DNA of 64,000 nucleotides from JAITWN01 sp050486285 (GTDB lineage: Bacteria > Pseudomonadota > Gammaproteobacteria > SZUA-140). The notes under the pieces were generated by a model. The model made no database searches and was not told where the DNA came from. It saw only the letters and a program-made list of their open reading frames with translations. Each line of letters starts with the position of its first letter. Within the stretch, counting starts at the first letter, position 1. Where the stretch lies: contig JBJHCZ010000006.1 in NCBI GenBank assembly GCA_050486285.1, positions 1 to 64,000 of the forward strand. Reading direction: 5' to 3'. Positions 1 through 7,254 of this stretch are shown one piece after another. The position numbers and the translations under genes were made by a program.

Positions 1-160
1 AACCCGCATCGTAGGCATTCGGCCCTCGGCTACTTGTCACCCATCAACTTCGAGAGGAAACTTTTGACCACTGAAAACAAGGCGGCTTAGGTAGTGACCC
101 GTCCACTTAAGCGGGTCAAGCCCACCCACCGAAACGACATGGAGCCCCTCAGGGTGCTCC
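1..160. other. Array-distal flank, no gene seen
   Basis: This is the stretch before the first CRISPR repeat. I see no supported gene and no degenerate repeat. It holds a short inverted repeat (GACCCG and CGGGTC around 98-119). Since the leader appears to lie at the other end, this would be downstream of the oldest repeat. Confidence 0.5.
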
Positions 161-2296
161 GTCTTAATCCCTTCTTCATCAGGTCTGCACTTCAAACACG
201 AGGGCGACTGGATATGTTCGCCGACCGGCGTCTTAATCCCTTCTTCATCAGGTCTGCACTTCAAACACATACCTAACGCCTATGTTCAGCATCAGTTGAG
301 TCTTAATCCCTTCTTCATCAGGTCTGCACTTCAAACGTATGCAGTATTTGGAGAAACAGGATTCATTGTCTTAATCCCTTCTTCATCAGGTCTGCACTTC
401 AAACTGGGACAATGGCAGGAGATACCAGAGCATAAGGGTCTTAATCCCTTCTTCATCAGGTCTGCACTTCAAACGCGACATCGTCGACGACAGCGAAAAG
501 GTCTGGTGTCTTAATCCCTTCTTCATCAGGTCTGCACTTCAAACCTTTTCCGGTCGCAAACGGGGCGGGCACTATGTCTTAATCCCTTCTTCATCAGGTC
601 TGCACTTCAAACCCATAGCCTGAGCCGGTCTGCGGAGGCGCGTATCCGTCTTAATCCCTTCTTCATCAGGTCTGCACTTCAAACTTACTGTCCATCAGTG
701 AAGAAAAGGTTCTGCGCCAGTCTTAATCCCTTCTTCATCAGGTCTGCACTTCAAACAATTCGCAATCTGCCCATTCTGTGGGCAAACTCTTGTCTTAATC
801 CCTTCTTCATCAGGTCTGCACTTCAAACACCCATAGGAGGGTATATGTGGCAAGCATTAGGGTCTTAATCCCTTCTTCATCAGGTCTGCACTTCAAACAC
901 GCAAAGAGCTGCGTGAATTCGCCAACCAGTTCGTCTTAATCCCTTCTTCATCAGGTCTGCACTTCAAACACAGGAGACGAATGGCAGGAGATACCTAGTC
1001 GTCTTAATCCCTTCTTCATCAGGTCTGCACTTCAAACGCTCTCGAAGAGGCACTTCGGGCTGCGTATCCGTCTTAATCCCTTCTTCATCAGGTCTGCACT
1101 TCAAACAACATCCCCGACCGCCCCTACCCCGATCCCGAGCGTCTTAATCCCTTCTTCATCAGGTCTGCACTTCAAACTCAAGTCGGAGTCTGAGCTTCGC
1201 AAGGCGGCAGTCTTAATCCCTTCTTCATCAGGTCTGCACTTCAAACCTATGTTGATTTATTCACCCACTATCTTCTGTTGTCTTAATCCCTTCTTCATCA
1301 GGTCTGCACTTCAAACCCTCATGGTCGCCGGCCTTGAGCGTGAGGCATTCGTCTTAATCCCTTCTTCATCAGGTCTGCACTTCAAACAGATCGGAGTCAA
1401 CGTTGTAGGCAGCGAGCCGTCTTAATCCCTTCTTCATCAGGTCTGCACTTCAAACGGCGCCGTCGGACAGGACGACGACACGCCACAGGAGTCTTAATCC
1501 CTTCTTCATCAGGTCTGCACTTCAAACCAGGACCCATCCAATGAGGGCTGGTACGCCCGCGGTCTTAATCCCTTCTTCATCAGGTCTGCACTTCAAACCC
1601 ATCCAATGAGGGCTGGTACGCCCGCGCACTGGAGTCTTAATCCCTTCTTCATCAGGTCTGCACTTCAAACGCCGCACTTACACTTATATTAACGGACGTT
1701 TCCGTCTTAATCCCTTCTTCATCAGGTCTGCACTTCAAACAATCGGTCAAGGCGATTGCGATGACAAGGCGACGTCTTAATCCCTTCTTCATCAGGTCTG
1801 CACTTCAAACGTACGCCGTGGAAGGCGAGAAGCAGGAGGGTCTTAATCCCTTCTTCATCAGGTCTGCACTTCAAACCTCCCATACGGTCAGCTCGTCGGA
1901 GCTGTTCGTCTTAATCCCTTCTTCATCAGGTCTGCACTTCAAACGAACCGCTGGATCGAGTGCCGCAAGTGCGACGTCTTAATCCCTTCTTCATCAGGTC
2001 TGCACTTCAAACCATCGACATGCAGAAGGTTTACCGGGGCCAGCTGTCTTAATCCCTTCTTCATCAGGTCTGCACTTCAAACGATGAACGACATCAACCA
2101 TGACCCCGTCTCGGATCGTCTTAATCCCTTCTTCATCAGGTCTGCACTTCAAACCGGTTCATCGCGCAGCCTCGACCGGCTGGAAGTGTCTTAATCCCTT
2201 CTTCATCAGGTCTGCACTTCAAACCATGCTCTCGCCGGTGACAATGAACAGGCTCACGTGTCTTAATCCCTTCTTCATCAGGTCTGCACTTCAAAC
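161..2296 (-). CRISPR. CRISPR array, 31 repeats and 30 spacers (type III-B)
   Basis: There are thirty-one 37-bp repeats that appear identical, with 30 spacers of 29-35 bp. On the plus strand each repeat begins GTCTTAATCC and ends CTTCAAAC. Read on the minus strand it starts GTTTGAAG and ends ATTAAGAC, the usual look of a type III repeat with an 8-nt 5' handle. That orientation matches the cas genes, and an AT-rich leader-like stretch lies at 2297-2369, so transcription probably runs right to left with the newest spacers near 2260. No repeat decay is visible at either end. Spacers at 1528-1561 and 1599-1633 overlap by 28 nt of the same sequence, and spacers at 405-437 and 970-1000 share 16 nt. 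Confidence 0.98.
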
Positions 2297-2369
2297 CGCA
2301 TAACAATTTTTATTAATACTAATCAGCCACCTGGAAAGGTGCCTGACACAACTCCGATAAAATTCAGAG
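2297..2369 (-). promoter_or_regulatory. Probable CRISPR leader
   Basis: This AT-rich stretch lies between the cas2' stop and the first repeat on the minus strand. It contains an A/T run (about 2300-2322) right next to the repeat and a small hairpin with a GGAA loop (2328-2341). Position and composition fit a leader carrying the array promoter and integration signal. I could not assign clean -35/-10 boxes. Confidence 0.6.
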
Positions 2370-2753
2370 TTAACTGCCATTCTCTACCGCAATCTCCATT
2401 TCCTCGATCCAGTCCAAAGTACTTGGACATGCTCTGGCCGTCAAATTGTGCAGTAATTTGCTGATACCAACAGCAGGTAACATAATGCCGTCCGGAAAAT
2501 GTTGCGCACCGAGCATGGAAACTTCACATCGATCCGGAATATGATAGGCGCGGATATCGTCTTCTTTCGGATTAATTCGTTCCTCTACCCCGCCAAGGAT
2601 GACCTCGAGCTTGCGCTCATCGCAACGGGTCACGAAAACGGAATACTGAACCGGTATTGCATGACGCTTCAGAAACCGATGCACGCGACCCAACCTGCGG
2701 GGATCCGTAACGTCATATGCAACCAGCCAGCTACGCTGCTCGGAATGACTCAT
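2370..2753 (-). CDS. cas2: Cas2-like protein (Cas2') paired with the inactive Cas1'
   Basis: This is a second Cas2 of about 127 aa. It has the Cas2 ferredoxin-fold start (WLVAYDVTDPRR, with the conserved Asp after AY) and a KRHAIPVQYSVF segment matching the Cas2 core. It is longer than the usual 90-100 aa, with a C-terminal tail of roughly 35 residues (from about TARACPSTLDW). The start at 2753 is chosen because its ATG overlaps the Cas1' stop in an ATGA junction, indicating translational coupling. It is the last gene before the leader. It probably forms the Cas2 dimer of a second, specialised integration complex; that role is inferred. Confidence 0.85.
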   Translation of the reverse strand: MSHSEQRSWLVAYDVTDPRRLGRVHRFLKRHAIPVQYSVFVTRCDERKLEVILGGVEERINPKEDDIRAYHIPDRCEVSMLGAQHFPDGIMLPAVGISKLLHNLTARACPSTLDWIEEMEIAVENGS

Positions 2754-3712
2754 ATATTCTGTCCGCACCATAGCCATGACTTTAGCATCTTGACGCTCGT
2801 GCGCAGAGAGTCACGGCGCGCAATCGGCAGGAGCCCTATGTTGCAACCAACTGCTTCAAGAGCTTTATCGCATACCTGTGCAATCTTTAGTGAAGATATA
2901 TGCGGATCGTCGAGCCTTGAATGAATGGCGGCACCTTGCACAGATCTGCCATCTATGCGCACCCCCATCAACTCGAGCAGCAATCCCTGACGCCATGCAG
3001 CAAGGCGCTGCTCGCGCGCCGTCGACTGTGCTTCAAATGCCTCGGTAAGCGCACGACGAATCTGGCGCTCGTCGCTACACGATATACACCGGTTGACGAT
3101 ATCGACATGCTGCCACTGCTCCAGGCGCACGATGTCGTTCAATAATTGGTATTCCTGCTTGCTCCACATTCCGATCTGGGCCGGGAGGCCGATACGGGAG
3201 TACAGAGAAACGATGTGGGCCATCGCAAGACCGCGCAGATATGCGTAGTATTTGCCCGGGCGTGGGCATGGCGAAAGCGCGGTTTGCTCAGAAATCATTA
3301 TTTGCCATAAGCGCTCATAATTAGAGTGGCATCCGGTCAGACCATTTCGGCATGCTACGGATTCCATTTCGCGCATCTCGGCCATTTTCAGCCAACGCTG
3401 ATAGCGGCTCTGGTATCGGGGCATACCGAGCAGTTCCCCAATATGGCGGGCAAGTCCACGCTCCCCGCTTACCACGGAGAAGCGCAGCCGGATGAACCGC
3501 CCCTGATTGTCCAGAACCGCAATCGGGACCTTGTGATGGAGGCAGGCAAGCAGTGCATGAGGTCGCCAACGCACCTTGCCTACCGTCACGATTCGTGAGA
3601 TGCGCGAAAGTGGATATCGCCCGTCTGCGCGGCCCGTGCTCCGCACACGTAGCGCGGGGCCGTCCAGCATGATATCAATACCTTGTCGTCCGTCCAGATA
3701 AATCGCCTTCAC
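2750..3712 (-). CDS. cas1: Divergent Cas1 homologue (Cas1') lacking most catalytic residues
   Basis: This 320-aa protein keeps the Cas1 N-terminal beta domain (YLDGRQG near the start, VPIAVLDNQG at about 62-71) and the helical core (PGKYYAYLRGLAMAHIV; GLPAQIGMW). Compared by eye with the canonical Cas1 next door, the metal-binding Glu falls on Cys128/His129 in LTGCHSNYERLW, and the His falls on Ser184 in IGMWSKQ. Only the Asp (D193, LLNDIV) seems kept. It is therefore probably not an integrase on its own but a structural or target-choosing subunit. It overlaps cas1 upstream and cas2' downstream by 4 bp each. The frame is intact, so this is not a decaying pseudogene. The alignment is manual. 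Confidence 0.85.
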   Translation of the reverse strand: MKAIYLDGRQGIDIMLDGPALRVRSTGRADGRYPLSRISRIVTVGKVRWRPHALLACLHHKVPIAVLDNQGRFIRLRFSVVSGERGLARHIGELLGMPRYQSRYQRWLKMAEMREMESVACRNGLTGCHSNYERLWQIMISEQTALSPCPRPGKYYAYLRGLAMAHIVSLYSRIGLPAQIGMWSKQEYQLLNDIVRLEQWQHVDIVNRCISCSDERQIRRALTEAFEAQSTAREQRLAAWRQGLLLELMGVRIDGRSVQGAAIHSRLDDPHISSLKIAQVCDKALEAVGCNIGLLPIARRDSLRTSVKMLKSWLWCGQNI

Positions 3713-4686
3713 AGATCATCCTCCAAAGGACCCCGAGGAAATTCAGGTGCATTCGCCATCAGCGCATGCACCAATACCCGGCAATAACGGCGTAGCACGC
3801 GGCTCGCAGGCCGCATGAATTCTTCGCAATGCTCATAAAAATGAGCTCGACCGGCCTTGTCGAGCAGGCAGGCGCCCTTGTCCGCCCGGAAATGCTCGGC
3901 TCGCAATGCCCGGGAACGAAAGACCTCCCAGACCCATGCATCCCAGCGCGGCCGCAGAGGCTCGATCAGGTCACAGGCCAGTGATTCTCGCCCGAATGCG
4001 GTCTCATGGAAAAAGCCGATGAACGGATCGAGCCCAGCCGCATGCGCAGCGCGCACCGCCTCGACATGAAGGATGGTATAACCAAGCGACAGGCACGCAT
4101 TGACAGGATCGCGAGGTGGACGACGGTTGCGCCCGGTAAAGGCGAGCGATTCTGCAAAGAGTGTTGTATAGCCGCGGAGATAGGCGGCTTGTGCCGCGCC
4201 CTCCAGTCCGAGCAGCTCGGCGGGACCGGACATCTGGTCACTGCACCGGTCACGCAACGGGCGCAGAGTTGCCAGTGCATCCGTCAACGGCTTGCGTAAA
4301 TCGGGACGCACGACTAGTGCGCGATCGAGGAACGCGGCTTGGCCTGCGATCTTTTTCTCGACAAACCGCTGCGCCCATTCCAGGCGAAAAGACGACTCCT
4401 GCGACCTTGCATACTGTGCGAGCCGTATGCGGGCGTCGTTGTGCGGGCGTCCGAGGACCGTGGCGATTCTTCGACCATGTCGGCCACTCAGAACTGCGAC
4501 CGCGATCCCGGTTTCTGCGATCGCCCCCAGGGCACCGGTGTTGAGCGCAGTCTCCGCGCGGATCACGATACGATCGAGAAGTGCTAGCGGCACGGATCTC
4601 ACTCGCATTCCGCCCTCGTAAAGTGCCAGAGCCGCGCCGTCATGACGCAGTTCAAGTCCTTTTCGATCAAGATAGAGAGTTGACAT
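3709..4686 (-). CDS. cas1: CRISPR-associated endonuclease Cas1, canonical
   Basis: This 325-aa spacer integrase carries the complete metal site: Glu162 in LLGLEGAAQAAYL, His227 in IGFFHETAFGR and Asp239 in SLACDLIEPLRP. The family block RRPPRDPVNACLSLGYTILH is also clear. It acts with Cas2 to cut and join new spacers at the leader-repeat junction. It starts 2 bp after the cas2 stop and overlaps the Cas1-like gene downstream by 4 bp, forming a tight cas2-cas1-cas1'-cas2' cassette that reads toward the array. No reverse transcriptase is fused. Confidence 0.97.
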   Translation of the reverse strand: MSTLYLDRKGLELRHDGAALALYEGGMRVRSVPLALLDRIVIRAETALNTGALGAIAETGIAVAVLSGRHGRRIATVLGRPHNDARIRLAQYARSQESSFRLEWAQRFVEKKIAGQAAFLDRALVVRPDLRKPLTDALATLRPLRDRCSDQMSGPAELLGLEGAAQAAYLRGYTTLFAESLAFTGRNRRPPRDPVNACLSLGYTILHVEAVRAAHAAGLDPFIGFFHETAFGRESLACDLIEPLRPRWDAWVWEVFRSRALRAEHFRADKGACLLDKAGRAHFYEHCEEFMRPASRVLRRYCRVLVHALMANAPEFPRGPLEDDL

Positions 4687-4688
4687 GA

Positions 4689-4973
4689 TCAGCCGTGATA
4701 GAAAAGGAGCGGATCTTCTGGCTCGACGGCGATACCGAGTGCATGGACTCGGGAGCGCGGATCGAGGCGGATTATCATGAACCGGTCTTCATCCAGGCGG
4801 ATCACCTCTCGCATGGCATCGAGCAGTTGCCGACGTTCCCCAGGCGTCAGAAAACACTCATACACTGATTTCTGGCCACCCGTCGCGTGGCCCTTGAGCA
4901 GCTTCAGCGCAGCCCGCAGCCTGCGCGGACTTGCGATGTCATAGGCGGCGATATACAGGTTACGGTCCGTCAC
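4689..4973 (-). CDS. cas2: CRISPR-associated Cas2, canonical
   Basis: This small Cas2 of about 94 aa begins TDRNLYIAAYDIASPRRL, with the conserved Asp after AAY, and has the KSVYECFLTPGERRQL core. It is the dimeric adaptor of the Cas1-Cas2 integrase. I chose the GTG at 4973 because Cas2 proteins start a few residues before the first beta strand. An ATG at 5009 would add 12 residues and the ATG at 5045 would add 24, with no sign of conservation. It is first in the adaptation cassette. A GCAAGCTTGC palindrome lies 69 bp upstream. Confidence 0.9.
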   Translation of the reverse strand: MTDRNLYIAAYDIASPRRLRAALKLLKGHATGGQKSVYECFLTPGERRQLLDAMREVIRLDEDRFMIIRLDPRSRVHALGIAVEPEDPLLFYHG

Positions 4974-5041
4974 TCTCAACTCACAGTGAGCGATTTGCCA
5001 TGAGAGCATTAAACCCCAAGCCTGGTAATTCGTCCGGGTCG

Positions 5042-5051
5042 GCAAGCTTGC
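5042..5051. promoter_or_regulatory. GCAAGCTTGC palindrome upstream of cas2 (copy 1 of 4)
   Basis: A perfect 10-bp palindrome sits 69 bp before the chosen cas2 start. The same 10-mer recurs at 15696, 18291 and 19326, each within about 70 bp upstream of a minus-strand cas-operon start. It could be an operator; no protein is known to bind it. Confidence 0.4.
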
Positions 5052-5078
5052 AGTCGTCTGGCAGCCCTATCCCGACTT

Positions 5079-5106
5079 TTGACTTTATACTGTACAGTCC
5101 GTACAG
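5079..5106 (+). promoter_or_regulatory. Promoter/operator of the Phd-PIN pair
   Basis: A TTGACT box (5079-5084) is followed by an inverted repeat, CTGTAC-AGTCC-GTACAG (5090-5106), just before the antitoxin gene. Toxin-antitoxin operons are usually repressed by binding of the antitoxin complex to such a palindrome. It resembles a LexA box, but the CTGT/ACAG spacing is 9 rather than 8. Confidence 0.5.
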
Positions 5107-5132
5107 CTCAGAATTGTCTTATGGAGATGGAC

Positions 5133-5384
5133 ATGACCCGCATTCCGAAAGAGGGTTCCGAAGAGACGCGAAAGCGCCTGCCGGCACTGCTGGAACGGGC
5201 ACACCGCGGCAAACCAACGCTGATTACGAAACGGGGGGAACCTTACGCCGCCATCGTTCCGATCAGCGCCCTGAACCAGCCTAAGGCAGGCATCGGTATC
5301 CGGGACCTGCGTGGCACAGGTAAAGGGTTCTGGAGCAACAATGTACCCGTCTGGATCAAGCGGATCAGGGATGAGCGGGAGTGA
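5133..5384 (+). CDS. Phd/YefM-type antitoxin
   Basis: This 83-aa protein has the typical antitoxin pattern: an N-terminal DNA-binding half (EETRKRLPALLERAHRG) followed by the PTLITKRGEPYAAIVP strand-turn of the Phd/YefM fold. The C-terminal half should wrap the toxin. I chose the ATG at 5133 because GGAG lies 5 nt upstream; in-frame ATGs at 5121 and 5127 exist. Its stop overlaps the toxin start (GTGA), so the two are coupled. The pair runs against the surrounding cas genes and separates the adaptation cassette from the effector operon. Confidence 0.85.
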   Translation: MTRIPKEGSEETRKRLPALLERAHRGKPTLITKRGEPYAAIVPISALNQPKAGIGIRDLRGTGKGFWSNNVPVWIKRIRDERE

Positions 5385-5821
5385 TCAGTGAGATCCTGGA
5401 AGAGGTTCCCGAGGGGACGCTCATCGCCCTCGGCAGCGCACCGATCATCTACTACCTGCAGGACCACCCCTCGTTCGCGCCACGCTTCAGTCCGCTGTTC
5501 GATGCTGCAGCTCAAGGCAAGCTGAACCTGGCCATATCCACCATTACCCTGGCGGAAGCCATGGCCGGGCCGTTTGCGTCTGGTAATGAAGTCGTCGCAA
5601 TGCAATACCGCGTGGTGCTATGTCATTCGCCCGGCTGGCAGACTGTACACCTGGATGAGAATATTGCCACCGAAGCGGCAAGACTGCGCGCGCGTTACCG
5701 GCTGCGACTTCCTGACGCCATTCATGTCGCGACCGCCATTGCTGCCCGCGCATGGGCGCTGGTGACGCATGACTCGGGGCTGGCGAAGGTGATGGATCTC
5801 CGGGTACTTGGTCTCGAGTGA
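5381..5821 (+). CDS. PIN-domain (VapC-like) ribonuclease toxin
   Basis: This 146-aa PIN-fold protein starts at a GTG overlapping the antitoxin stop. The early acidic position is atypical: the segment reads LIALGSAPIIYYLQDHP, where VapC has D-S. The rest fits: an acidic Glu in STITLAEAMAG, the LRLPDAIHVATAIA block with its Asp, and VTHDSGLAKV. PIN toxins cut tRNA or other RNA. The missing N-terminal Asp (S19 in its place) could weaken metal binding. Its 3' end lies only 7 bp from the convergent Can2 gene. Confidence 0.8.
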   Translation: MISEILEEVPEGTLIALGSAPIIYYLQDHPSFAPRFSPLFDAAAQGKLNLAISTITLAEAMAGPFASGNEVVAMQYRVVLCHSPGWQTVHLDENIATEAARLRARYRLRLPDAIHVATAIAARAWALVTHDSGLAKVMDLRVLGLE

Positions 5822-5827
5822 TCTGAC

Positions 5828-6961
5828 TTATGGCTGAACCCAGCGTTTGAGCTTCTCATCGAGCCGAGCCAGATCGACACCATTCACAACCTCAATACCC
5901 AGCGCCCTCGCAAGCCGTTTTTCTTCATCCCTCAATGGTCGGTAGCTCGCCAACATGCCGCGAGTACCCAATCCACCTACTCGTCGACAAATTTCAGAGA
6001 GCTTGAAAAGGGTATCGTTCGCTTTGGGCGCCTCCGGCTTATCCATACGCGCTGTCTTGCATTCAACAACGAACAGACGATTTCTTGCCATGAAGGCGAC
6101 ATCGATTTCGTTCTTTACTCCGTCTTTGTCTTCTACGACAAGATTGGTGCCCCTGTCACGAATAGCGAGATCACCGGCAATGCTGTTGACCGCCCCAAAC
6201 ACATATTGCTCCAGCCATCCACCCTTGGCAAAGTCGCGATCACTCTCGCTTGCAAATTTGAGTACATTACCGTCGATGTCTAGAACCCCGGCTTCCTGGA
6301 AGTACCGGATCAACCTGTCCAGATTACGGCTGTCCATTTGCGGAGGAGAAAGCTCCACTTGAAGCAGGTTCTTGTCTTCGGCCTGCTGGCCCAACCAGTT
6401 CAGCTGGCTGAGTGGCTTCTCCAGACTGGAGACTTGCATGACCAGCGTCCTGAGCAGATCTCTATATTGCTCTCCCCGCTGTGGTCGTTGGATGCTCTCA
6501 ACCAAGTTGAATCCATAGCTGCGCAAATAATGAGGCAAGCGTAACTGTTCCGACAGCTTTCGCCGGTATGACTCCCTGCCTAGCAGGATCACTTCGTCGG
6601 TATCGACATCGACATAAAAAGTCTGCCATTTTGCCTCTGTTGCAACAGACTGCGCGGCCAACGCCATGAGCTTGGTGCCACCCGTGACGTTGAGCGCGAT
6701 CTCTTCACCTTCCCGATTCGCAGCTATATCCAGGATTGCGCTCTCAATCTGACCAAAATCGTGCTCATTGCCCAGCGGAACACGCGATGTTTTCACGCCC
6801 GCCTCCTTCAACACCTGTTCAATCGAATCAGCGCGAGGCTTCATTTTCTCGCTGACCAGCAGGATAGCTTCCTTTGGCTTCATCTTTGGATCGAGCGCTG
6901 GCAGTAAATTAGGTGCGGCTTGGGCAGACACGAGTAATACATGTATTGTTGCGTTCAACAT
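5828..6961 (-). CDS. can2: Can2/Card1-type CARF nuclease (type III ancillary effector)
   Basis: This 377-aa protein matches the length and layout of Can2/Card1, enzymes that bind cyclic tetra-adenylate and then cut DNA and/or RNA. The N-terminal CARF domain shows LLVSEKMKPRAD (34-45) and the ligand loop NVTGGTKLMAL (91-101). The C-terminal PD-(D/E)XK nuclease shows GGWLEQYV (E251), KNEIDVAF (E285, D287) and VVECKT (E300, K302). All expected catalytic residues are present. It is the last gene of the cmr operon and overlaps csx16 by 7 bp, putting an effector and its probable off-switch together. Confidence 0.9.
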   Translation of the reverse strand: MLNATIHVLLVSAQAAPNLLPALDPKMKPKEAILLVSEKMKPRADSIEQVLKEAGVKTSRVPLGNEHDFGQIESAILDIAANREGEEIALNVTGGTKLMALAAQSVATEAKWQTFYVDVDTDEVILLGRESYRRKLSEQLRLPHYLRSYGFNLVESIQRPQRGEQYRDLLRTLVMQVSSLEKPLSQLNWLGQQAEDKNLLQVELSPPQMDSRNLDRLIRYFQEAGVLDIDGNVLKFASESDRDFAKGGWLEQYVFGAVNSIAGDLAIRDRGTNLVVEDKDGVKNEIDVAFMARNRLFVVECKTARMDKPEAPKANDTLFKLSEICRRVGGLGTRGMLASYRPLRDEEKRLARALGIEVVNGVDLARLDEKLKRWVQP

Positions 6962-7251
6962 TTTATGCTGTCCACCCGATATTCTTCTAGCCTTACGCCA
7001 TAACGGCGCATCATCTCCGCTGATATCTCCAAACCGCGCGCGTCTTCCGGCATATCAAGCGATAAATGTAGATATCGCGCATTCCTGGCGCAAACCTCTG
7101 CCGCAAGGTTAACCGGAAGTGTTCCGATGACCACGTCACCGACAGACACTTTCGTCACATCGAGATGCGTGACTATCTCATCCACTTTGATGTTTTCAGA
7201 GAGTGCCCACTCGCGAGCGCCTGGGTGTCGAGTGATAAAGAGGGTGGCCAT
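6955..7251 (-). CDS. csx16: Csx16-family protein (probable ring nuclease)
   Basis: This 98-aa protein begins ATLFITRHPGAREWA, the signature of the Csx16 (VVA1548) family found with type III systems. GTLPVNLAAEVCARNARY is the second conserved block. From general knowledge, Csx16 has recently been linked to degradation of cyclic tetra-adenylate, which would switch off the CARF effectors; I cannot show that from sequence. Its overlap with the Can2 gene supports co-expression of activator-sensing nuclease and its brake. Confidence 0.9.
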   Translation of the reverse strand: MATLFITRHPGAREWALSENIKVDEIVTHLDVTKVSVGDVVIGTLPVNLAAEVCARNARYLHLSLDMPEDARGLEISAEMMRRYGVRLEEYRVDSIKC

Positions 7252-7254
7252 ACC

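Noticed and set aside
37..2303. Several open frames of 60-90 codons across the CRISPR array, all containing the same peptide
   Set aside because: They are translations of the 37-bp repeat and have no ribosome sites or conservation.
2750..3712. Cas1' as a decaying pseudogene
   Set aside because: The frame is full-length with no stops and is coupled on both sides by 4-bp overlaps, which argues against decay.
5090..5106. LexA box reading of CTGTAC-AGTCC-GTACAG
   Set aside because: The spacing between CTGT and ACAG is 9, not 8, and the position fits a toxin-antitoxin operator better.
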